A DNA stretch of 64,000 bases, taken from CAYUMU01 sp964445985. GTDB lineage: Bacteria; Planctomycetota; Planctomycetia; Pirellulales; S012-138. The position numbers and the translations under genes are program-made. The stretch is from positions 1 to 64,000 of the forward strand of contig CAYUMU010000015.1 in NCBI GenBank assembly GCA_964445985.1. The letters are read 5' to 3'. The notes under the pieces are model-generated. The model was given only the letters and a program-made list of their open reading frames with translations, was not told the origin of the DNA and made no database searches. Each line of letters starts with the position of its first letter. Positions within the stretch are counted from its first letter, which is position 1. Positions 40,717-48,304 of this stretch are shown piece after piece.

Positions 40717-41468
40717 GCGCTTTCGATCTCCGGTTGCGTGCGGCTGCCGCGGACGTATTGCATCATGATTTCGACCAGGTTGTCGCAGCCGGTTCGGCCA
40801 CGGAGCTCGTCGAAGGTTCCTTCTTGCACCAGCTGGCCCTGGTGGAGCAGGCCAAAGCGGTCGCACAGCCGGGCGGCCTCGTCGAGTTGATGCGTGCTGA
40901 CCAGCACGGACTTGCCCTGGTCGCGCAGGTGGGCAATGTAGTCGAACACCACCTGGCTCCCCACCACGTCGAGCCCGCGGGTGGGCTCATCGAGCAGCAT
41001 GATGGGGGGGTCGTGCATGAGGGCTCGGGCCAGGTTCACGCGCTGCCGCTGCCCGGTGGAGAGCGTGGAACACCGCCGGTCGAGAAACTTTTTCAAGTCG
41101 AGCGTTTCGCTGATCCGCGCCAGGTTGGCTTGCACCTGGTCGGAGCGCAAACCGTAGAGATCGGCAAAGAACTCCAGCATTTCTCGCGGCGTGAGCCATT
41201 GGTACAGGCCGGCGCTGGTGGAAACCAGGCCGACGCGGCGTTTGACTTCGTTGGGGGCTTCGCTGCTGCGCAGGCCCTCGACCTCGGCATAGCCCGAGGT
41301 GGGAGTGAGCAGGCCCACGATCATGCGGAGCGTGGTGGTTTTGCCGGCGCCGTTGGCGCCGAGGAGCCCATAGACTTCGCCGGGGGCAATTTGAAAGGAA
41401 ACCTGATCGACGGCGACCACGTCTTCTCCGCCCGAGAAGCGTTTCGTCAACTCATGCACAATGATCAT
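40713..41468 (-). CDS. ABC transporter ATP-binding protein (NatA-like)
   Basis: A 251-residue ATPase with Walker A GANGAGKTTT, signature LSTGQRQRVNLARAL, Walker B IMLLDEPTRGLD and the H-loop in VLVSTHQLDEA. It energises the permease encoded directly downstream (4-bp overlap). Such ATPases typically export ions, drugs or lipids. Full length. Confidence 0.93.
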   Translation of the reverse strand: MIIVHELTKRFSGGEDVVAVDQVSFQIAPGEVYGLLGANGAGKTTTLRMIVGLLTPTSGYAEVEGLRSSEAPNEVKRRVGLVSTSAGLYQWLTPREMLEFFADLYGLRSDQVQANLARISETLDLKKFLDRRCSTLSTGQRQRVNLARALMHDPPIMLLDEPTRGLDVVGSQVVFDYIAHLRDQGKSVLVSTHQLDEAARLCDRFGLLHQGQLVQEGTFDELRGRTGCDNLVEIMMQYVRGSRTQPEIESA

Positions 41469-42022
41469 AATCTCGGGCGATGGTTCGCCCTAAATTCCCC
41501 CCTTCGGGCAACTCGATCGAATGACCGCACGCTTTCCAGGTGTGAGCGGCCCCGCCGGGAGCCGGTCTCCCCCCTGCGGAGAGCCACCCGGACGGGCCGA
41601 CACGATCCTTGCTCGACTGCGATGTGTTGAATATTGAGCATAGATTGGCGGCGCTCATTCTAAGGTTCGAGCGGAAATTGCTCCACTACATTTGCGAAGG
41701 GAATGGCGAAATCGTCGCGGCGGCGTCCCCCGCGGAGCCGGTTTTCCCATCCAAAGAGACTTGTCTCGGTTCTGGGAATGCGGTCAACTACGGCAGCGTC
41801 GATCTGCTCCACCCTCCGCGAATGCCCTCCGCACCCTGGTGGCGCGAGCGGGCCGAGAAGGGATTTTCTCTGGCCGAACATGGGGGGACGGGGGCTCGGC
41901 GGCCGTTGCCACCGAGCGGGCAGATTGAGCGAAGGAAACCACCCTGCCTTGGGATGGGGCGGGAGGTGTTTCCGGCATGCCGCGGTCCTGACTGCATCAA
42001 CCACACCCAGGAGATAAGAACG
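41469..42022. other. Divergent intergenic region
   Basis: About 550 bp between the ABC operon and a plus-strand gene. It should hold both promoters. An in-frame extension of the next gene reaches back to 41609 but lacks homology-like sequence. The AGGAGATAAG site (42009-42018) sets that gene's start. No RNA gene found. Confidence 0.4.
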
Positions 42023-43069
42023 ATGAAACATCGATTGTGCCTGACCTTGGCCGTTTCGCTGGCTGCCTTGATGGCGGTGGCCAACCCCGCGCAAGCGCAA
42101 GATCCCAAAGAAGTGGAAGTCAAACCGGTGGTCACCAGTTTGTACAACCCCTCGGGCGTGGCCGTTCAGCCCGAGACGGGCGACGTGTTCATTTCCGACA
42201 GCGGCAACAAGCGCGTACTGCGTTTGAAGCCAGCCGCCCCGCGCGATGAGCGCATCAGCGTCATCATTTCGGACTTCACGCAAGACATCTACGGCAAAGG
42301 CCCGATGTACGACATTGGCCCCCTGGGTCTGGCCTTCATGAATCGCAACACGCTGGTCGTGGGCGATGGTGGCAAGGTGGACGGCGAAGAGCTGGTGCGA
42401 ATCTACAATATTCCCGACGCCGGCAAGCTGAAAGCCGACGACATGAAGTTCAAGCTCGGTCCCATTGCCCCCTCCGATAAATCGGCCATGGGCGAAGGCA
42501 ACTTTTACGGCGTGGCCATTACGCCCAAAGCCATCTTCGTGACCTGCAATGGCGACGACACCAAGGGCTGGATTGCCCGCGCGGAAATCAAGGACAACGA
42601 GCCCGGCAAACTGGAGCCGTTCATCGCCACCAAAGTGGCGGTCGAGGTCGATGCCCCCGTGGGCATTACGGTTTCGCCCAAGGGTGAGCTGGTGGTCAGC
42701 CAAATGGGTGAAATGAACGTGCCGCAAGACAGCCTGCTGACCATGTACGACGTGGAAGGCAAGCTGCTATGGAAGGCCGAAACTGGCCTGTTCGACATTG
42801 CTGGCGTGGCCTACAGCCCCAAGACGGGCAAGCTGTACGCGGTGGATTTTGCCTGGATGGATGAGAAGGAAGGCGGCCTGTTCCGCCTGGATGTGAAGAA
42901 GGAAGGCGAAGCGGTTTCGGTGGAGGCGGTGAAGATCGCCTCGCTCAACAAGCCGTCGTCGCTGGCCTTCGATAAAGACGGCGTGCTATACATTGCCGAG
43001 TTCGGCACCGCCGAAGAAGGCTCGGAAAAGAAGCCGGGCCGGTTGGTGAAGATCGACGCCGGACTGTAG
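42023..43069 (+). CDS. Secreted beta-propeller (NHL/SMP-30-like) protein
   Basis: A 348-residue exported protein. The signal peptide (residues 1-26, ending NPAQAQDP) is followed by propeller-like repeats: LYNPSGVAVQPETGDVFISD, IGPLGLAFMNRNTLVVGDGG, VDAPVGITVSPKGELVVSQ, IAGVAYSPKTGKLYAVDFAW and LNKPSSLAFDKDGVLYIAEFG. This is the NHL or gluconolactonase type of six-bladed propeller. Catalytic metal ligands of SMP-30 enzymes are not obvious, so a binding role is likelier. The start at 42023 is set by a strong AGGAG site; a Rho-independent terminator follows 30 bp after the stop. Confidence 0.85.
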   Translation: MKHRLCLTLAVSLAALMAVANPAQAQDPKEVEVKPVVTSLYNPSGVAVQPETGDVFISDSGNKRVLRLKPAAPRDERISVIISDFTQDIYGKGPMYDIGPLGLAFMNRNTLVVGDGGKVDGEELVRIYNIPDAGKLKADDMKFKLGPIAPSDKSAMGEGNFYGVAITPKAIFVTCNGDDTKGWIARAEIKDNEPGKLEPFIATKVAVEVDAPVGITVSPKGELVVSQMGEMNVPQDSLLTMYDVEGKLLWKAETGLFDIAGVAYSPKTGKLYAVDFAWMDEKEGGLFRLDVKKEGEAVSVEAVKIASLNKPSSLAFDKDGVLYIAEFGTAEEGSEKKPGRLVKIDAGL

Positions 43070-43098
43070 GCAACGCCTGTTGAATTAGCCAAGATATT

Positions 43099-43134
43099 GC
43101 CAGCCCCGGCGCCAAACCGGGGCTGGCGCTTTTT
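43099..43134 (+). terminator. Rho-independent terminator
   Basis: An 11-bp GC stem (43099-43109 with 43117-43127, 7-nt loop) followed by GCTTTTT, 29 bp after the beta-propeller gene's stop. Confidence 0.92.
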
Positions 43135-43140
43135 GAGTGC

Positions 43141-43161
43141 GGAATTCGGAATTCGGAATTC
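43141..43161 (+). repeat. Short tandem GGAATTC repeat
   Basis: Three units of GGAATTC right after the terminator. A related inverted sequence (CCGAATTCCCCACTCCGCAC) lies at 43247-43266 just before the next gene, so the two ends could pair. Confidence 0.7.
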
Positions 43162-43275
43162 GGAGTTAGAAAAAAGCCGCAGTCTGCCCTGAATTGTGGA
43201 TCGATTGCCGCCGCGCGCCGAACTTCACCTTCCCCATTCCGTACTCCGAATTCCCCACTCCGCACTTCCCCCGCC

Positions 43276-43584
43276 ATGTCTCGACGCGAAAAAATTGAAG
43301 CCATGTTGGCCGACGAGCCCCGCGATGCCTTCCTGCGGTACAGCCTGGCCATGGAATTGGAGAAGGAAGGCCAGCACGAGCGCAGCCTGGGTTTGCTGAG
43401 CGAGTTGCAGCACGACAGCCCTCCCTATGTGCCGGCTTTCTTCATGGCGGCCCAGCAGTTGGCGCGGCTCGATCGCATGGACGAAGCCAAAACCGCGCTG
43501 AGGGTAGGAATTGCCGCCGCGCAATCCGCGGGCGACGCGCATGCCGCCGGCGAGATGCAGGAGTTTCTGCGGTCGCTGGGCTAA
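43276..43584 (+). CDS. Tetratricopeptide-repeat protein
   Basis: A 102-residue all-helical protein (MSRREKIEAMLADEPRDAFL) with two TPR-like units: RYSLAMELEKEGQHERSLGLL and AFFMAAQQLARLDRMDEAKTAL, both with the Ala/Gly/Leu spacing of TPRs. It is too short to fold alone as a standard three-repeat domain, but such short TPR proteins are common in Planctomycetes as adaptors. It starts 10 bp after the inverted AATTC repeat. Confidence 0.8.
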   Translation: MSRREKIEAMLADEPRDAFLRYSLAMELEKEGQHERSLGLLSELQHDSPPYVPAFFMAAQQLARLDRMDEAKTALRVGIAAAQSAGDAHAAGEMQEFLRSLG

Positions 43585-43682
43585 GTGTACGTGGTGTTTG
43601 AGTCGTCAGGTTAATAAGCTGCGGAGACGGTGGTCCTGACAACATTCGTCGGCAGGCGTTCGCCGCACCTGGGAACTACGGC

Positions 43683-44816
43683 ATGAAAATAACCTCGCTA
43701 TGCAGGCACCTAATTATTCTGCTGCTGTGCATTATGCCATTGGCCGGATGCGGTGAGCGTCCTCAGGAGGGTCAGATGCCTGACGAGCATAAGCTCAGCG
43801 CCCAAGTCAAAGTTGGCGATGAGGAAATGACCCTTGTTCCGGCAAGTGTTAGCCAAGAAAGAGTCAACAATCTCGGCTTGCCTCAGACGGGAAGCGAGAA
43901 CGTCTCACATCTTCTCGTGCCACCCCCCAACCTCCCGAAGGAGACGTTCGACGACGAACGAGATTATCGGCCCGAGGATGCCGTAGAGTGGGTCATCGAC
44001 ATTGCCTTTGAAGGCGATCCGGTTTTTCCCGCGGAGCAATTTTCCAATCTTTTTGATAGTGATTGGCTCTTAGCGAATGGCAATCCCACCGTGTTCGGTT
44101 GGTCGCCTGAGATCAACCGGTGGACATATCTTGTTTCTTCAGATGCGCCAAAGTCGTTCACCAAGCTGGCGCTGGGTTGGCAACTTTTCAAGTCATACGA
44201 CCCAGAGTATCGCGTTACCAAAGACCAGATGGAGCGGTTTCTTAACGCGACTCGGCAACTAACTCAGCCATTGGGCAAGCCCACGCTGACCATCAATCGC
44301 CCGCCGGAAGACGCCGAACGAATAGCCAGCGAGCTTCGGAACCTAGTGGAGCGCTGCGATCGGGATGTTGTCGTTTATCTTAAGGCACCGGCAAGGAAGC
44401 CATTTGACGGCAAGGAAGTGTGGGATGTGATGCAATGTTTGGGCCTTACGTGGGGCGACGGCGATCTCTTCCACTGGGATAATGACTCGAGCCTTGGCGA
44501 CGACACGTTCTTCACCATTCAAACGACTACGGCGCCCGGCTACTTCCTTCCCGAATACATTGCGGCCGGAAAGACCCAGCTAGGTGACCTGGTCTTTGTG
44601 TATTCGATTCCACGGTCGGCCGAACCTGCAAAGGTTTTCGACTCCATGATCAAGGCGATTGGATATGCCCAGCAGCGCTTGGGAGGCGAAATTCTGGACG
44701 AGGATGGCATGCCCCTCAACGAGGCGGCGGTACGCAGTGAAATTCGTACGATTGTCGAACAGTTGAGAGCAGCCGGCTTCCAACCGGGCGCAGGCGCCAC
44801 CTGCTTCGTGTTCTAA
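43683..44816 (+). CDS. Lipoprotein with a ZipA-C-like domain
   Basis: A 377-residue lipoprotein (lipobox LAGC, Cys23). The C-terminal ~145 residues match the ZipA FtsZ-binding domain pattern: VWDVMQCLGLTWGDGDLFHW, FFTIQTTTAPGYF, KTQLGDLVFVYSIPRSAEP, then FDSMIKAIGYAQQRLGGEIL and DEDGMPLNEAAVR. In proteobacteria this domain binds the FtsZ tail; planctomycetes generally lack FtsZ, so the partner must be different. The first ~230 residues contain a second, less clear, domain of similar size (residues about 95-215). A lower GC than neighbours suggests transfer. The lipid anchor would place it in the periplasm, unlike cytoplasmic ZipA. Confidence 0.7.
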   Translation: MKITSLCRHLIILLLCIMPLAGCGERPQEGQMPDEHKLSAQVKVGDEEMTLVPASVSQERVNNLGLPQTGSENVSHLLVPPPNLPKETFDDERDYRPEDAVEWVIDIAFEGDPVFPAEQFSNLFDSDWLLANGNPTVFGWSPEINRWTYLVSSDAPKSFTKLALGWQLFKSYDPEYRVTKDQMERFLNATRQLTQPLGKPTLTINRPPEDAERIASELRNLVERCDRDVVVYLKAPARKPFDGKEVWDVMQCLGLTWGDGDLFHWDNDSSLGDDTFFTIQTTTAPGYFLPEYIAAGKTQLGDLVFVYSIPRSAEPAKVFDSMIKAIGYAQQRLGGEILDEDGMPLNEAAVRSEIRTIVEQLRAAGFQPGAGATCFVF

Positions 44817-44852
44817 ACGAGGTGACGTTGAACGACCATCGGCAGGTGAGGA

Positions 44853-45740
44853 TCACAGCAGCCCATAGGTGGTGATCGTGTTGCGCAGCGCCGTTTCCTG
44901 CTCGCTGCTGAGCGGGGTCATGGGCAACCGCATTTGGCCGTTGTCGCGGCCGAGCATTTTCATGGCCGTTTTCACGGGAATGGGGTTGGTGGCCAGCGAG
45001 AGCATGTCGCGGCAGAGCGGGAACAGCTTGCGGTGCCACGTTTGGGCCGTCGCCAGGTCGCCCGCGTCGAAGGCGTCGCAGAGGGCTTTCATGTCGGCCG
45101 GAACCACGTTGCCCACCACGCTGATGATGCCGCGTCCGCCAATCGACATCAGCGGCAGCGTGAGGCTGTCGTCGCCGCTGAGCACCGTGAGATCGGTGGC
45201 GGCCATCACGGCCGAAGCCTGATCCATGGAGCCGGTGGCCTCTTTGACCATGGCAATGTTCTTGAACTCGGCCAGGCGAATGATCGTTTCGGGCTCGATG
45301 TTCTTGCCGGTGCGGCCGGGGATGTTGTACACGCAGATCGGGATCGAGACGGCCTCGGCCAGGGCTTTGTAGTGCTGGTAGAAACCTTCTTGGGTGGGCT
45401 TGTTGTAGTAAGGGGCGACCACCAGGACCGCGTCGGCGCCCGCTTTTTCGGCGTGCCGCGACAGCCGCAGGGCTTCGGCGGTGCTGTTGGAGCCGGTGCC
45501 GGCCATGATCTTGATGCGGCCGGCGGCGATCTTTACCGTTTGGGCAATCAGCTCGTCGTGCTCGTCGTGGGTGAGCGTGGGCGATTCGCCGGTGGTGCCT
45601 GCCGGGCAAAGGCAAACCGTGCCGGCCTTGATTTGAAACTCGATCTGCTCGGCCAGGCGGTCGTAGTCCACCTTATCGCCGCGAAAGGGCGTAACGATGG
45701 CAACACTCAGTCCGGCGTAGGCTTCGGCACGCGTGGTCAT
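44853..45740 (-). CDS. dapA: 4-hydroxy-tetrahydrodipicolinate synthase
   Basis: A 295-residue class I aldolase. Key motifs are AGTTGESPTL at the N-terminus, YNIPGRTGKN with the catalytic Tyr and VKEATGS with the Schiff-base Lys, so it should condense pyruvate with aspartate semialdehyde in the lysine and diaminopimelate pathway. The start at 45740 (MTTRAEAYAGLSVAIV) fits the family; an upstream in-frame start would add 27 poorly conserved residues. Length is normal. Diaminopimelate biosynthesis here is consistent with reports of peptidoglycan in planctomycetes. Confidence 0.93.
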   Translation of the reverse strand: MTTRAEAYAGLSVAIVTPFRGDKVDYDRLAEQIEFQIKAGTVCLCPAGTTGESPTLTHDEHDELIAQTVKIAAGRIKIMAGTGSNSTAEALRLSRHAEKAGADAVLVVAPYYNKPTQEGFYQHYKALAEAVSIPICVYNIPGRTGKNIEPETIIRLAEFKNIAMVKEATGSMDQASAVMAATDLTVLSGDDSLTLPLMSIGGRGIISVVGNVVPADMKALCDAFDAGDLATAQTWHRKLFPLCRDMLSLATNPIPVKTAMKMLGRDNGQMRLPMTPLSSEQETALRNTITTYGLL

Positions 45741-45959
45741 AACGGCAAACGGCTCCACTAAATTAAGTCTCTTGGGCCGGAAGGCGGCGCTCTCATCGCC
45801 ACGAAACGCGCCACGGCGCAAACCTTCGCGGCCTGTTGGGCATAATAGGAAGAAGACCGCCAGCGTGCAATTGGCGACTCAGGCAGTCACATCGACTTGC
45901 CCCGCGTCCACAAATGAACACTACCCTTCTTTCGCCGATTTCCACGCCCGCCCAACCGC

Positions 45960-46460
45960 CTAAACGATGCCCGCGGAGTAATCGGACAATGTTTTCAGGA
46001 ACTCCCCGGTCCAGCTGTGATCGCCATAGGAGAAGCTCTTTCTGTCGATCGTGGCCCCGTCTTTTATTCGAACCAAAGTCAGATCATGCGTCTCGCAATC
46101 GGACCAGATTTCTAAAACTGCGTTACTGATATTAAGGGTAGGCCAAGTCGGAAAAGCGCTCTTAAATCTTCCTAGAGCAGCGGCAATCCTTGACGGATCC
46201 AGGGAAGGACCAGCCGGTCTAACGACTACAATTCCTCTATGTGAATTTGGCAGAAATCGAGCATGGTCGTAGACCATCCTTGCATCTGTCGTAAGCAACA
46301 TGACGTCCAGGGATCTCCACCACTGCAACAACTCGGGATCCTTAATCGCTCTCCCAGCCAACATTTTTGGAAATGCCAAGGGCGCTATCAGCGCCTCCTG
46401 CGTGCATCGAGTCAGCAACCTCCTCGAACTTGTGCATTCGTCGAATTGAATGGTATTCAT
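45960..46460 (-). CDS. DUF5615-like (PIN-fold) toxin-like protein
   Basis: A 166-residue protein. The start MNTIQFDECTSSRRLLTRC gives the early acidic residue and helix of DUF5615/PIN-like toxins, and the middle (PELLQWWRSLDVMLLTTDARM) gives the second conserved Asp in a T-x-D context. These nuclease-fold proteins are usually the toxin partners of DUF433 proteins, as here: the gene begins 119 bp inside the upstream DUF433 gene. The sequence after residue 80 extends beyond the usual 110-residue family length. Lower GC than neighbours. Confidence 0.7.
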   Translation of the reverse strand: MNTIQFDECTSSRRLLTRCTQEALIAPLAFPKMLAGRAIKDPELLQWWRSLDVMLLTTDARMVYDHARFLPNSHRGIVVVRPAGPSLDPSRIAAALGRFKSAFPTWPTLNISNAVLEIWSDCETHDLTLVRIKDGATIDRKSFSYGDHSWTGEFLKTLSDYSAGIV

Positions 46461-46920
46461 TCGCAGGCCTATCAAATACCGTCGCTAAGCTCTCAAACAC
46501 TTTTCGTAATGTATCCATATCCAGATCAAAATCCTCCGCGATGTCCGACAATTTCATGTCCGACGAGACACAAGCCACTACCGTGGCCAATGGTATTCGA
46601 GTGCCTCGAATAACGGGAACGCCTCCCCTGACAAGAGGATTCACCTCAACAACCTCGAAAAAAGCAGTACGAGCAGTGTCCAGTCGCGACACCATGATTG
46701 TCCAGTTGCAAACCGCGTCTTCATTCATCGCCTTGTATGAGGTTCCTTGCCCAAACTGCAAGTCGATTACCAATCCTTTTCGTTCCGGAACCTCAAATGA
46801 ATTGCGGTACTTGCCGCTCATTGGATGCGGCGCCGCATACTCAGCGCAAGGGGAAACCTTGTCGAGTGAGCCCCCCCTCGACTGGCTGCGCTTCATCCTT
46901 CCAAATTGCTGCCGCATCAT
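46342..46920 (-). CDS. DUF433 antitoxin-like protein with an N-terminal extension
   Basis: A 192-residue protein. Residues about 85-155 are a DUF433 domain: VEVNPLVRGGVPVIRGTRIPL, ATVVACVSSDMKLSDIAEDF and DLDMDTLRKVFE, a winged-helix DNA-binding fold common in antitoxins. The first ~80 residues and the last ~40 are not part of the usual short form and are unrecognised; the N-terminal part reads like another domain. Its start overlaps the upstream gene's stop and its end overlaps the toxin-like gene, so the three look like a tight operon. It probably represses its own promoter. Confidence 0.72.
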   Translation of the reverse strand: MMRQQFGRMKRSQSRGGSLDKVSPCAEYAAPHPMSGKYRNSFEVPERKGLVIDLQFGQGTSYKAMNEDAVCNWTIMVSRLDTARTAFFEVVEVNPLVRGGVPVIRGTRIPLATVVACVSSDMKLSDIAEDFDLDMDTLRKVFESLATVFDRPANEYHSIRRMHKFEEVADSMHAGGADSALGISKNVGWESD

Positions 46921-47606
46921 GGGGTGTCCTCCGAGTTGTCCGGCATGACGACAATGGGAAACGACGCCAAACTTTTTTGAAGCGTTAAAACCTTTACGGC
47001 CGCCCTTTCGCACTGCCGCTGCAATTGAGCAACGTCCTCTTGATCCATTGCTAAAGTGAGCACCGTGTTGTTTTGCGTTCCATCGGTGTAGTCGATCGCG
47101 AGTACGTGTGTAATCACAAACTCTTCAACGGACGTGCCTCCGTCGCTAAAAACCGGACGGACGTCCGTAATCAGCCTGGCGTTGAGAAAAATGTTTTGGT
47201 GAGTATAAGCTAGAGTCTGAGCCTTGATGGCAATTGAAATTGGGTGGTCGCCGCCCATATGCTCTAGTATCGAATGCAGATCCGTGGAATGCTGTCGCCA
47301 TTTGTTGCCATATGCCAATTGCCATTCGGACGGAGTTCGTTCCGAGATCACTTCGGCAATCCATTCGATGGCGTCGGCAGGGCTTCCTTGACGTTCGGCG
47401 AATCGTCGAAGCCGAATAAGCGCGGTCAACAGTTTCCCAACTCGGTCCTGTTCCAATCCCAGCTTGGTTGCGATCCGCCTGCCAAGGCCGCTGAGTCCTA
47501 CCCCAACGCACTCGGAAGAATTCACGATAGCAGTTAAGTTATCGAAGTCGTCCAAGATTGCGGCAAGATCGCCCAGCATCGCTTCGTCTAGCATGCCTTG
47601 CGCCAT
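46917..47606 (-). CDS. Uncharacterised first gene of the DUF433/DUF5615 operon
   Basis: A 229-residue soluble, mostly helical N-terminal half (LGDLAAILDDFDNLTAIVNS, ...KLLTALIRLRRFAERQG) and a beta-rich C-terminal half (FVITHVLAIDYTDGTQNN, VLTLAMDQEDVAQLQRQ). The stop overlaps the ATG of the DUF433 gene, so translation is coupled. The C-terminal half resembles no family I can name. It could regulate or complete the toxin-antitoxin pair. GC is clearly below the window average. Confidence 0.6.
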   Translation of the reverse strand: MAQGMLDEAMLGDLAAILDDFDNLTAIVNSSECVGVGLSGLGRRIATKLGLEQDRVGKLLTALIRLRRFAERQGSPADAIEWIAEVISERTPSEWQLAYGNKWRQHSTDLHSILEHMGGDHPISIAIKAQTLAYTHQNIFLNARLITDVRPVFSDGGTSVEEFVITHVLAIDYTDGTQNNTVLTLAMDQEDVAQLQRQCERAAVKVLTLQKSLASFPIVVMPDNSEDTP

Positions 47607-47940
47607 TTTAATTTACCTCGGAAATGTTGCCCGCAGTCACCGGCTTGTACATTGCTTTTATTGTACCAACGACCTTAACCAACGACAGAGAGCTTGGACA
47701 GCATGTCTGCTTCCGTTCTTCAATCGCATGGTCGCGAAGAATTCGATCAAACCGGCCCGCTTGCCACTCCACCCCGCTCAGGGTACGGTAAATAGGCCGC
47801 TTCGGCCCATGCCGGCAGGTATTCCCCCCCGCAGGCATGGACGGTTCGCGCTCTTTCACCCACCTCTTTGGCAGGTAGTTGTTGGTCTTTTGCCCGGCAT
47901 CGTGTCCAGGCTGTTGACCCCCAGGTTTTGATTCATCCGC
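47607..47940. other. Divergent intergenic region with an inverted repeat
   Basis: About 330 bp between the toxin-antitoxin-like operon and moaD. A 7-bp inverted repeat CCATGCC/GGCATGG lies at 47807-47813 and 47834-47840. Promoters for both directions are expected; no RNA gene recognised. Confidence 0.35.
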
Positions 47941-48186
47941 ATGCAAGTACGCGTTCAGTTATTCGCCGTGGCTCGCCAACTTCAGGGGGCAGACACGATG
48001 GAATTGCAACTGCCCGAGAACGCCACGGTGGGCGATCTGAAGGCGGCCATTCCCACGCAAGCTCCCCGTCTGGCCGGTCTGCTCGGCCAGCTCAAGTTTG
48101 CCGTGAACGAAGACTACGCCAGCGACGGCACGCGGATCGAACCGGGGGCCGCCGTGGCCTGCATCCCACCGGTGAGCGGCGGTTAG
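47941..48186 (+). CDS. moaD: MoaD, small subunit of molybdopterin synthase
   Basis: An 81-residue ubiquitin-fold protein (MQVRVQLFAVARQLQGADTM) ending in the diagnostic C-terminal Gly-Gly, PPVSGG, which is adenylated and thiocarboxylated to carry sulfur into molybdopterin. Full length for the family. No moaE or other cofactor genes lie nearby in the window; it precedes the PQQ-type gene but is probably independent. Confidence 0.88.
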   Translation: MQVRVQLFAVARQLQGADTMELQLPENATVGDLKAAIPTQAPRLAGLLGQLKFAVNEDYASDGTRIEPGAAVACIPPVSGG

Positions 48187-48304
48187 ACAAGGCAACTCGG
48201 CCCTCTGGGCTGCTGGCTATTGTCGCCGCAAGTTGACGCGATGCTTTTCTTATTTACCTGCCACGAAATTTGCCCCCCCTCGAAACTCAAGGGACTCCTT
48301 GCTC

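Noticed and set aside
41474..41500. Similarity between this stretch (ATGGTTCGCCCTAAATTCC) and the degenerate repeat region at 7226-7244
   Set aside because: About 18 loosely matching bases without the repeat's second half; too short to call a CRISPR repeat or a dispersed element.
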